Below, one piece after another: positions 34,137 through 42,209 of a DNA stretch of 64,000 nt. Position 1 is the stretch's first letter. Every line of letters begins with the position of its first letter. The position numbers and the translations under genes were made by a program. The stretch comes from Butyrivibrio sp. M55 (GTDB lineage Bacteria; Bacillota; Clostridia; Lachnospirales; Lachnospiraceae), in the NCBI RefSeq assembly GCF_900116865.1, contig NZ_FPCD01000006.1:62001-126000 (forward strand), written 5' to 3'. Below the pieces are notes generated by a model. That model was not told the DNA's origin and did not search any database. It saw nothing but the letters and a program-made list of their open reading frames with translations.

Positions 34137-36215
34137 ATGACAGACAAAGAATTTATTGATAAATACGGACAGAATCTTAATAATGAGCAGATTGCAGCTA
34201 TAAGATCGGTTGAAGGCTTTGTTCTACTTCTTGCCGTTCCGGGAAGCGGTAAAACAACTGTCCTCGTAAATCGTCTTGGTTATATGCTCTATGTAAAGGG
34301 AATACGACCTGAGAATATACTTACACTTACTTATACTGTTGCCGCAACAAAGGATATGGCAAGGCGATTTGAAACTTTATTTGGCAAAGCTTTCGCAAAT
34401 TTACTTGAATTTAGGACGATAAACGGAATCTGCTATGAAATCATAAGAGAATATGGAAGACGTATCGGTAAAAAGCCATTTGATCTTATCACGGACGAAA
34501 AGATATCCGGAAAAATCCTCGCAGATATATATACCAAGGTAATGGAAGAGTATCCGACAGAAAGCGATATAAAGAATGTTCGCACTTTGATAACATATTG
34601 TAAGAATATGATGCTGACAGAGGAAGAAATAAAAAAACGCGGAAAAGACGAAGGGTTAGACCTCCTGAAAATATATACTCTTTACAATGCGGAATTAAAA
34701 GCAAGAAGTTTGATGGATTATGACGATCAGATGATTTATGCCTATAGAATGCTCAAAAGTTCTATAGATTTACTTTCTTTTTTCAAGGACAGATACAAAT
34801 ACATATGTGTAGATGAAGCACAGGATACTTCAAAAAGCCAGCACATGATAATCTCACTTCTTGCCGGGGAAAACGGAAATCTTTTTATGGTGGGAGATGA
34901 AGACCAGAGTATTTATGGCTTTAGAGCAGCATATCCGGATGCACTTCTTAACTTTGAAAAGGATCATAGCAGTGCAAAAGTTCTTGTCATGGATAAAAAC
35001 TACAGATCAAATGCAAAGATTGTTGAGACGGCAGATCTTTTTATACAAAAGAACTTTAACCGCCACAAAAAGCATATGTGTGCAGCAAGAGACGCCTTAG
35101 CTGAAATAAGTTACGTCACATTAAAAAACAGACACGCTCAATATAAGTATCTTTTTGAAATGTCCGGATCAAATGATTTTCAGATGGCAATTCTTTACAG
35201 AGATAATGAGAGTATTCTCCCGCTTGTGGATCTTCTTGAGAGAGGGGATTTTTCTTACAGAATAAAGAGTGCTGATATGTCTTTTTTTTCCAGCAGAGTA
35301 GTAGTTGATGTTACCAATATACTAAAATTTGCGCTTAATCCATCGGATTCTGCGCTTTTTATGAATGTCTATTTCAAGTTTCAGACATACCTGCGTAAAC
35401 CGGATGCGGAAAAAATGTGCCATATAGCGGATGCAAAGCACAGCGGTATTTTAGATGCGGCAGAGGCTATTGATTTAAACAAGAGAGTCCTCGGAAATGT
35501 CAGGTCTCTTAGAACGCATTTTAGAAACATGGCTTCGGAGTCACCTTCTAAAGCGCTTAATCGTATAGATAAATATATGGGATACGGTGATTATCTAAAA
35601 GATAACAACATTTCTGCCAACAAGCTCTTTATATTGGAAATGCTGGCAAAAAATGAAAAGACAATTCCGGGTTTTCTTGACAGACTTGACCGGCTGCGCA
35701 ATATCTTATCGGAAAAAAGAGAAGATTACAAAGCAAAGCTTATTCTTTCGACCATTCATTCCAGTAAGGGGCTTGAATATGATAATGTTGTTCTAATGGA
35801 TGTGATAAATGGCGTATTTCCAAGCAAGATAATCAAGAACTTTAAGAGTGCAACACCGCAGGAGAAGCGCGATTACGAGGAAGAACGACGTATTTTCTAC
35901 GTTGGGATCACCAGAGCAAAAGATAATCTGACCATCCTTAAATATGATGATGCACCATCATTGTTCACAGGCGAACTTTCGCCTAAAAAAAAGAAAACTG
36001 TTCCCGTAACATCCGGTGAGAACGTTCCGAACAATCTTATAATCGGAGAACGAATAACTCAGACAAAATACGGAGAAGGTATTATAAAAGATGTTTCTTG
36101 GGATGATGATGAAGTGCCGACCAAATTTACTGTGGAATTCGATAACGGAATTGAAAGAAAATTCGTTTATCCCTTTGCTTTTACTACCGGAATGAGAATT
36201 AAAGACCAGATATAA
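34137..36215 (+). CDS. UvrD/PcrA-like superfamily 1 DNA helicase, copy 2
   Basis: This 692-residue helicase is a close duplicate of the one at 27373: all seven helicase motifs are intact (VPGSGKTT, DEAQD, GDEDQSIYGFRAA, SSKGLEYDNVVL, YVGITRAKDNL), and large stretches are identical. It lacks about 30 residues of the Lys-rich linker before the Tudor-like tail. The start is chosen by alignment to copy 1; an upstream ATG at 34083 would add 18 residues and overlap the previous gene. Unlike copy 1 it has no ATPase gene beside it. Two functional-looking copies 6.8 kb apart and in direct orientation could recombine and delete or amplify the lipoproteins between them. Confidence 0.92.
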   Translation: MTDKEFIDKYGQNLNNEQIAAIRSVEGFVLLLAVPGSGKTTVLVNRLGYMLYVKGIRPENILTLTYTVAATKDMARRFETLFGKAFANLLEFRTINGICYEIIREYGRRIGKKPFDLITDEKISGKILADIYTKVMEEYPTESDIKNVRTLITYCKNMMLTEEEIKKRGKDEGLDLLKIYTLYNAELKARSLMDYDDQMIYAYRMLKSSIDLLSFFKDRYKYICVDEAQDTSKSQHMIISLLAGENGNLFMVGDEDQSIYGFRAAYPDALLNFEKDHSSAKVLVMDKNYRSNAKIVETADLFIQKNFNRHKKHMCAARDALAEISYVTLKNRHAQYKYLFEMSGSNDFQMAILYRDNESILPLVDLLERGDFSYRIKSADMSFFSSRVVVDVTNILKFALNPSDSALFMNVYFKFQTYLRKPDAEKMCHIADAKHSGILDAAEAIDLNKRVLGNVRSLRTHFRNMASESPSKALNRIDKYMGYGDYLKDNNISANKLFILEMLAKNEKTIPGFLDRLDRLRNILSEKREDYKAKLILSTIHSSKGLEYDNVVLMDVINGVFPSKIIKNFKSATPQEKRDYEEERRIFYVGITRAKDNLTILKYDDAPSLFTGELSPKKKKTVPVTSGENVPNNLIIGERITQTKYGEGIIKDVSWDDDEVPTKFTVEFDNGIERKFVYPFAFTTGMRIKDQI

Positions 36216-36272
36216 AAAAGATGTTTATGAGACTTTAGATGTCAAGTAAGTGGAAAGGAAGGTTATGAGTTT

Positions 36273-37676
36273 TTGAGCCTGAAAGACAAAATTGTAAGAA
36301 GAATATTGAGTGTATTGCTACCATTGACATTTGTTTTGGTAATGATACTGGGAATAAGCGTGGCAGTACATGTAAATACTAATGATTATCTGACATTTAC
36401 CGGAACGCAGGATTTTACTATTAGTACTACTAAAGGATGGAATGGTACGCTGGAATATTCAACAGATGGCACTACTTGGACAGTGTGGAACAGAGATGAT
36501 GATTCGGAAATATCATCTAAAAATAAAAAGCTTTATTTACGCGGAAGTGGTAATAACAAGATAACTTGTGATAGCGGGATAGATCCTGAAGGATGGCATA
36601 TCACAACGAATGGGACAGTGGCTTGTAGCGGTGATATAAGGATGCTTTTGGATTACAATAATCCTGATGGAACTAAAATGGATGATCATTGCTTCAGTAA
36701 GATGTTTGAGAAGTGTGCCGTATTGACAACGGCGCCGGAGCTGCCGGCAACCACTCTTGCATACTATTGTTACTTGGATATGTTTAGTGGATGTAACGGA
36801 TTGACAGAAGCTCCAAATTTGCCGGCAACCACTCTTGCAGGCGGCTGTTACGTTGGAATGTTTAGTGGATGTAGCGGATTGACAGAAGTCCTCAATTTGC
36901 CGGCAACCACTCTTGCCGGCTACTGTTACTCGGATATGTTTAGTGAATGTACCGGATTGACGAGGGCACCAGAACTGCCGGCAACCACTCTTGCAGACGG
37001 CTGTTACGCTTGTATGTTTGAAGGATGTACCGGATTGACGAGGACACCAGAACTGCCGGGAACTACTCTTGCATACAACTGTTACGTTGGAATGTTTAGT
37101 GGATGTAGCGGATTGACAGAAGTCCCCAATTTGCCGGCGACAACTCTTACAGACAGCTGTTACATGGAGATGTTTAAAGAATGTACCGGATTGACGAGGG
37201 CACCGGAACTGCCGGCAACCACTCTTGCCGGCAACTGTTACCTTGGTATGTTTAGTGAATGTAGCGGATTGACAGAAGCCCCCAATTTACCGGCAACCAC
37301 TCTTGCAGACTGGTGTTACGATTGTATGTTTTATGGATGTAGCGGATTGACAGAAGCTCCAAATTTGCCGGCAATCACTCTTGCAGACGGCTGTTACGCT
37401 TTTATGTTTGCTGGATGTAGCGGATTGACAGAAGCCCCCAATTTACCGGCAACCACTCTTGCAGACTGTTGTTATTATAGTATGTTTTGTGACTGTAGAA
37501 GTATCAAGATTTCAGAAACAAAAAGTGATGAATACAATATCGAATATAGGATTCCATCATTTGGAGAAGGAGTGAGGACAGATGATATTCTGTATCATAT
37601 GTTTGATGGTACAGGTGGTACTTTTAAGGGCACTCCTGATATTAACAAAACTTATTATCTTTCAGCTTCTAATTAA
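36273..37676 (+). CDS. BspA-like surface protein with ten 26-residue repeats
   Basis: A 467-residue protein with an N-terminal membrane/signal segment (LLPLTFVLVMILGISVAV), a beta domain (about 35-150) and ten 26-residue repeats of the form LTEAPNLPATTLA-x2-CY-x3-MF-x-GCSG (about 155-415), the BspA/DUF285-type leucine-rich repeat found in adhesins. Repeats alternate between PNLPATTL and PELPATTL types, a sign of recombination. It ends without LPxTG or other clear anchor. The frame opens only from TTG 36273; a better-placed ATG at 36265 with AAGGAAGG is out of frame by one T in a T5 run, so the start may be slipped. It interrupts the helicase-lipoprotein series. Confidence 0.8.
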   Translation: MSLKDKIVRRILSVLLPLTFVLVMILGISVAVHVNTNDYLTFTGTQDFTISTTKGWNGTLEYSTDGTTWTVWNRDDDSEISSKNKKLYLRGSGNNKITCDSGIDPEGWHITTNGTVACSGDIRMLLDYNNPDGTKMDDHCFSKMFEKCAVLTTAPELPATTLAYYCYLDMFSGCNGLTEAPNLPATTLAGGCYVGMFSGCSGLTEVLNLPATTLAGYCYSDMFSECTGLTRAPELPATTLADGCYACMFEGCTGLTRTPELPGTTLAYNCYVGMFSGCSGLTEVPNLPATTLTDSCYMEMFKECTGLTRAPELPATTLAGNCYLGMFSECSGLTEAPNLPATTLADWCYDCMFYGCSGLTEAPNLPAITLADGCYAFMFAGCSGLTEAPNLPATTLADCCYYSMFCDCRSIKISETKSDEYNIEYRIPSFGEGVRTDDILYHMFDGTGGTFKGTPDINKTYYLSASN

Positions 37677-37762
37677 GTAGTTCCGGTTAAGCCGGAAAAT
37701 TCTGGAAACTCAGGAAATGTTTGGTACAGATACTTTGACAAGATAACTTTTAAGGATAAACA

Positions 37763-39472
37763 ATGAGATTACGCATAATAATACCGCTACTTTTACTTGT
37801 ATTTGCCACGGGATGTGGGGCAGTAAAAAACAATGATAAGGTTGAACAGCCTCTTGAAAATTCAAAAATTGAGCATAAATTGTATGAGCAGACAGTCGAG
37901 ACTGAACTTGTCAAAGATGATGGCTTGGTGCAGATTCGAGTTCATAATGAACTTGAAAAAGATTATAACGATCATTATACAGGACTTTATACTTATATTG
38001 ATATCATCAAAGATAATAAGGTTATAGATACTATAGATACCGACATCTATATGAAGTGTGTCACGGATATGAGCTTTTTTGATTTTGATTGCGACGGCAG
38101 GAAAGATATTGTAATCACAGGTGATGCGCTCAAATTCCTATTATGTAAAGCTAATTCTGATTATAATTACTATGTATCTGAAGCTGGGAATATTATGGAT
38201 AATATTGCAAAACAACGAGGCAATGATTTTTCAATGGGCAAGCTAAAATCTGTGTTACTGGGAGACAACTTATCATGTGATTATAGCGATTATAGAAAGG
38301 CCTATAGCCAGATGGCTAGATTGTTTAAACTTGAAGCTTATGAATCTGATAATGAAGATAATTCATTTTTAGCTCCGTCATATGCACTTGTTGATATAGA
38401 TGGCAATAGTCCTATGGAATTAGTAGCTAAACTTGGTCGCACGGTTTGGCTCTACGATTATAAAAATGGATGTGTTAATGAATTGCTTTGTGCCGATCAG
38501 GAATATGAATATTCTCCCGGAAACGGAATTATAAGATGGAATATGTGGAGATGGGAAGGCGATGGCTATGATACCTATTATAAATTATTGCATTATGAAC
38601 CAAATGAATGTGACCATATATATCATGATGAGTATGGCTATGAGTGTGACTATAAGTGTTCTACAATACCATGGGATAAAGAACAAGAGCAAAACTACAC
38701 ATATTACAACTATACCGATCAAAACATGAGCGATGATGAATTAAAAAAATTGGTTGATGGTTACAGTAATCTTGATTATGAAGCACTTGATGGATTTTTA
38801 GGTTATGATGAATTCATAAAAGTGCTTGAAGAAGACATCGGCATAGAAAATAGAAATTATACAACTGATATAAATTCAGATTTTGAAGTATCAGAGAAAA
38901 AGCAGGAAGCAGTTGAAGTTGATTATAATTTGTATGATGAGATGATAAATGGCATAAAGGCAAATAAAGAATCGATATGGTGTTTTGTTCCTGATACGAG
39001 TCTTGAGGTAGAAATGTATGATTCAGTTTTGGAAAGCTTAGGATATTTACAAGAGGATATTGATGGTGATGGAGTGGATGAGCTTCTTTTTGGGGGCGTT
39101 CAGAGCACTACTTCCGGGCGTGATCAAGATGCTTGGAGCGATTCTTCTATATATGATTTGTTTACTATTCGAAACGGAAAGGTTTTACATGTTTTGAGTG
39201 GAGGATACAGAAATATGTATCATCTTTGCGAAGGTGGAATTATAGTAAAGGAGGGATCAGGTAGTTGTCATGATGGACATTATATGGTTTACAGATATAG
39301 CAAAGGCGAATTAAAACTCATTGAAGGTAGTGAATGGGAGTCGGGGACACGCACTTGCTATAAAAATAAAAAAGTTTATGAAATAGCCGATCCTGATGCA
39401 AATTATGCAGAAGAATTTTATAAAAAATATCCGTTAAAACAAATCGATTATATACCATTCGTGGTCGAATAG
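37763..39472 (+). CDS. Long lipoprotein with DIDGDGVDEL domain, second copy
   Basis: A 569-residue lipoprotein with lipobox VFATGC near residue 18. It is colinear with the gene at 30325: N-terminal YTYIDIIKDNK and FFDFDCDGRKDIVITG, middle VDIDGNSPMELVAKL and EYSPGNGIIR, helix DELKKLVDGYSNLDYEALDG, and C-terminal YLQEDIDGDGVDELLFGG with YDLFTIRNGKVLHV. It lacks the EF-hand-like insert and carries instead an His/Cys-rich segment (CDHIYHDEYGYECDYKC). AAGGA seven bases before ATG is the binding site. It is one of the two long paralogues and probably exposed on the surface. Function unknown. Confidence 0.75.
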   Translation: MRLRIIIPLLLLVFATGCGAVKNNDKVEQPLENSKIEHKLYEQTVETELVKDDGLVQIRVHNELEKDYNDHYTGLYTYIDIIKDNKVIDTIDTDIYMKCVTDMSFFDFDCDGRKDIVITGDALKFLLCKANSDYNYYVSEAGNIMDNIAKQRGNDFSMGKLKSVLLGDNLSCDYSDYRKAYSQMARLFKLEAYESDNEDNSFLAPSYALVDIDGNSPMELVAKLGRTVWLYDYKNGCVNELLCADQEYEYSPGNGIIRWNMWRWEGDGYDTYYKLLHYEPNECDHIYHDEYGYECDYKCSTIPWDKEQEQNYTYYNYTDQNMSDDELKKLVDGYSNLDYEALDGFLGYDEFIKVLEEDIGIENRNYTTDINSDFEVSEKKQEAVEVDYNLYDEMINGIKANKESIWCFVPDTSLEVEMYDSVLESLGYLQEDIDGDGVDELLFGGVQSTTSGRDQDAWSDSSIYDLFTIRNGKVLHVLSGGYRNMYHLCEGGIIVKEGSGSCHDGHYMVYRYSKGELKLIEGSEWESGTRTCYKNKKVYEIADPDANYAEEFYKKYPLKQIDYIPFVVE

Positions 39473-39523
39473 ACTAAATGTATAAAGGTCATAGGCTAAT
39501 TTGAAAAAATTGAGAAAAAGAGT

Positions 39524-40282
39524 ATGAAATTACAAGCATTACTTACAGCTGCATTACTTTTTATTATATTGGCAGCGTGTTCGGGTGAAAAGGCAGAACC
39601 TATCACGGACGAAGCAGAGAGAACTTCAAGCAATGAAGAGAGTACAGCAAACACATTAGAAAATGATGGAGTAGTATTCCATTCGTACGATGAATTTATT
39701 GAAAAGATAAACTACTTGCTTGATGTAATGGATACATCTGATTCTGAAACTTTTTTGGATGAAGCTACGCGGTACTTATGGGTTACATCTCCGGTATATA
39801 ATGCCTTTACTAACCAAAACGATCAATTTGGATATTTACAAGTTGATATTGATGGAGATGGAGTAGACGAATTACTTTTGGGAACGACCGGTTCGGAAGA
39901 TGATTCATATTATGTGGATATAATCAGCATGTTTACACTTAGAAAAGGCGTAGTATATACGGTATTCGAAAGAAACGAAAGGGATTGCTATAAAATATAT
40001 GCAGAGGGCATTATTGAGCATAGTTTTGTTTATCCTAATTCATCATATGGCGCTGAATATTTCAAGTACAATGCCGGAAACCTGGAAGCTATTGAAAGTG
40101 CTTATTGTGAAGTCAGCTTCCGTGATGATGAGTGGGGAGAAGTCTACTATTATTCTGATAGCGCATCGCAGGAACGTGAATTGACTGAGAAAGAGTATGA
40201 TGAGTTGAGCGATGTGCTTAAAAATAGATATTGTAAACAAGAAATGCAACTTCAACTTCATCTTTTTAAGGATAAACAATGA
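39524..40282 (+). CDS. Short lipoprotein with DIDGDGVDEL domain, second copy
   Basis: A 252-residue lipoprotein with lipobox IILAAC near residue 19, matching the gene at 29519 along its whole length: linker ISNEESTANT, helix YDEFIEKINYLLDVMD, YLQVDIDGDGVDELLLGT, and the terminal FKDKQ. Its last codons contain the AAGGA site for the next gene, which overlaps by 4 bp, the same arrangement as in the 29519-30325 pair. This shows that the pair was duplicated as a unit. Confidence 0.75.
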   Translation: MKLQALLTAALLFIILAACSGEKAEPITDEAERTSSNEESTANTLENDGVVFHSYDEFIEKINYLLDVMDTSDSETFLDEATRYLWVTSPVYNAFTNQNDQFGYLQVDIDGDGVDELLLGTTGSEDDSYYVDIISMFTLRKGVVYTVFERNERDCYKIYAEGIIEHSFVYPNSSYGAEYFKYNAGNLEAIESAYCEVSFRDDEWGEVYYYSDSASQERELTEKEYDELSDVLKNRYCKQEMQLQLHLFKDKQ

Positions 40283-41820
40283 GAATAAACATAATATTAC
40301 CACTGACTATACTTATATTGCTTACAGGTTGTGGAGCAACAGCCGAAAAAGCTCCTATAAATCCGGAATCTGAGGATAAATCATCCGAAGCTTATTCTGA
40401 TTCTAAAACTAAGTTAATTGAAATAGAATCTGAGCTTGTTCCTGAGCAGGGGCTTGTACAAATCTGCGCTTATAATGATGATTTTATAGATCAAGGAATT
40501 GATACTCAATATACCTTCATCGATATCATAAAAGATAATGAAACAAAAGCGACTATAAATACGCATCACCATTTTAGTGAAATCACAGATATAGATTGCT
40601 TTGACTATAGTAATGATGAAGAAAAAGATATTGCAGTTATTGGTAAATCGGATTCTTATACTACTGTCTTTTTGTGTGAAACTGATTCCGACTATTATTA
40701 CACCGATTTTTATCCGCAACAGTTTTGCGTAGATTTTATTCAAGAGTCGTTAGGTGATGATTTTTCTATGAGTAAATTAAAGTCTATATTGTCGGAGGAG
40801 GGTGTAGGAAGTTTAGCTAAAATTTTGATTAGTGACGCGGAAAAAGTTACATATAGTGATTACAAATCGGCATATATTAATTTTCTTAAAGTTCTTGATA
40901 AGTGCGGAGTTGATGAATATGGTTGTTCGGGAGGAGCATATTCAATATATGACATTGACAAAGATTCGACGCCTGAATTAATGGTACACTATGGAAACTG
41001 TGAAGCTGATTTTCATGTATGGGTATATACATATACTGATAACAAAGTAAAGTGTATTGATGTGATAGGCAGCGGTCACAGTGATTTTTTTGCATATCCA
41101 AGCGGCAACGGAATATTGCAATCTTGGGCGCATATGGGAGGAGAAGAATTTACCCTTTTTTCTTTAAATAATAATGAGCTAACAGCAAAAGTATTATATT
41201 CCGGAAGTACTGAGTATGAAGATCCGAAAACTGGAGAATATGATATAAAATTCACACCGGAAAGGGATGTAGTGCCTGATACATATTTTCTTACATCATT
41301 TGCGCCTGATAATGTATTTCCGATAGAAAAGTATGAAGTTATCTCAGCATACGTGCCATCCCAAGACAATTCGAATTATACCTTTCCGAATAATAATCCT
41401 GATTTTTACTCGGAAATTATTGAAAAAGACAGTATTCTGAATGCAGTATCCAGGTACAGAACTGATTCGATTTACAGAGATATTCATTTTGGTGACTTTT
41501 TGAGAGAAATAGGACATTCTCCATCGGAAATACAGGATATTACATATGCAGATCTTAATTTAGATAATGTGTATGAATGTATTTTTTATGTTCTGAAAAA
41601 GGATAGTGAAGATTCTATTCGTATAATTCTGAGTAAGCAGGGAGAAAAACTTTATGCATATTATGATTCATCTTACATGGCAAGCACCGGGTGGGGGGAA
41701 GCTGAAAAAACCGGTATTACAGAAGATGGATTCTTTATAGAAGAGCCAAATGAACATTTTTTCCAAAATAGAGTGATGTATGATAAGGAAAAATGGTTCT
41801 ACTATTCCGCGCCTTATTGA
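40279..41820 (+). CDS. Lipoprotein with family N-terminus and a different C-terminal domain
   Basis: A 513-residue lipoprotein with lipobox LLTGC near residue 15. The first about 150 residues match the genes at 30325 and 37763 (IESELV, YTFIDIIKDNE, DDFSMSKLKSIL). A middle domain with YDIDKDSTPELMVHYGN replaces the usual VDIDGN version. The C-terminal about 120 residues (from FPNNNPDFYSEI to YYSAPY) are unrelated to the DIDGDGVDEL domain and keep only a decayed YADLNLDNVYECIF loop. It is therefore a chimeric family member. It overlaps the upstream short lipoprotein by 4 bp. Confidence 0.72.
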   Translation: MRINIILPLTILILLTGCGATAEKAPINPESEDKSSEAYSDSKTKLIEIESELVPEQGLVQICAYNDDFIDQGIDTQYTFIDIIKDNETKATINTHHHFSEITDIDCFDYSNDEEKDIAVIGKSDSYTTVFLCETDSDYYYTDFYPQQFCVDFIQESLGDDFSMSKLKSILSEEGVGSLAKILISDAEKVTYSDYKSAYINFLKVLDKCGVDEYGCSGGAYSIYDIDKDSTPELMVHYGNCEADFHVWVYTYTDNKVKCIDVIGSGHSDFFAYPSGNGILQSWAHMGGEEFTLFSLNNNELTAKVLYSGSTEYEDPKTGEYDIKFTPERDVVPDTYFLTSFAPDNVFPIEKYEVISAYVPSQDNSNYTFPNNNPDFYSEIIEKDSILNAVSRYRTDSIYRDIHFGDFLREIGHSPSEIQDITYADLNLDNVYECIFYVLKKDSEDSIRIILSKQGEKLYAYYDSSYMASTGWGEAEKTGITEDGFFIEEPNEHFFQNRVMYDKEKWFYYSAPY

Positions 41821-41846
41821 TCTATAGCCATGAATAAGAGGTCGAA

Positions 41847-42064
41847 ATGAAGAAGAAAAACATAACAGCCATTGGCATGGCATTGATGATTTTATTAATT
41901 ATCGCAGGATGTGGTTCAAATAAGAATTCAGACAACGAGTCCGGCGTGACCGACGAAGCAGCAATAGTTTTGGATATTTACAAGCGGATATCGATGGAGA
42001 CGGAGTAGACGAATTGCTTTTGGGAACTGCCGGCTCGAAAGACAATTCAAATAATAACGCATGA
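41847..42064 (+). pseudogene. Lipoprotein remnant with internal deletion
   Basis: The 5' part is nearly identical to the gene at 29519 (about 67 bases from the lipobox codons to ATAGTTTT). At 41964-41971 (ATAGTTTT) it jumps directly to the DIDGDGVDEL region, which is then out of frame: frame 1 stops after KRISMETE, while the other frame reads YLQADIDGDGVDELLLGT. In the intact gene ATAGTTTT occurs twice, at 29648-29655 and 29886-29893, so the deletion equals recombination between these 8-bp repeats (238 bp lost). The second half also lacks the rest of the domain. Confidence 0.85.
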
Positions 42065-42125
42065 TATGAAAATTTTGTGAATCCTGCCTGTATCCGCTTT
42101 ACAGCGGCATTATGATAATGTACAA

Positions 42126-42168
42126 CTTTTTATATCAATAGGAAATTCATTTTCTATGATATAAAAAG
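42126..42168. repeat. Long imperfect inverted repeat
   Basis: CTTTTTATATCA and the following bases pair with the arm ending TGATATAAAAAG over about 20 bp with one bulge. It sits 42 bp before the SEDS-like gene. No T-run follows, so it may be regulatory rather than a terminator. Confidence 0.5.
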
Positions 42169-42209
42169 CGCTCCGAATGGATGCGCAGCTCAGGGAGGAG
42201 TTTTTTTAC

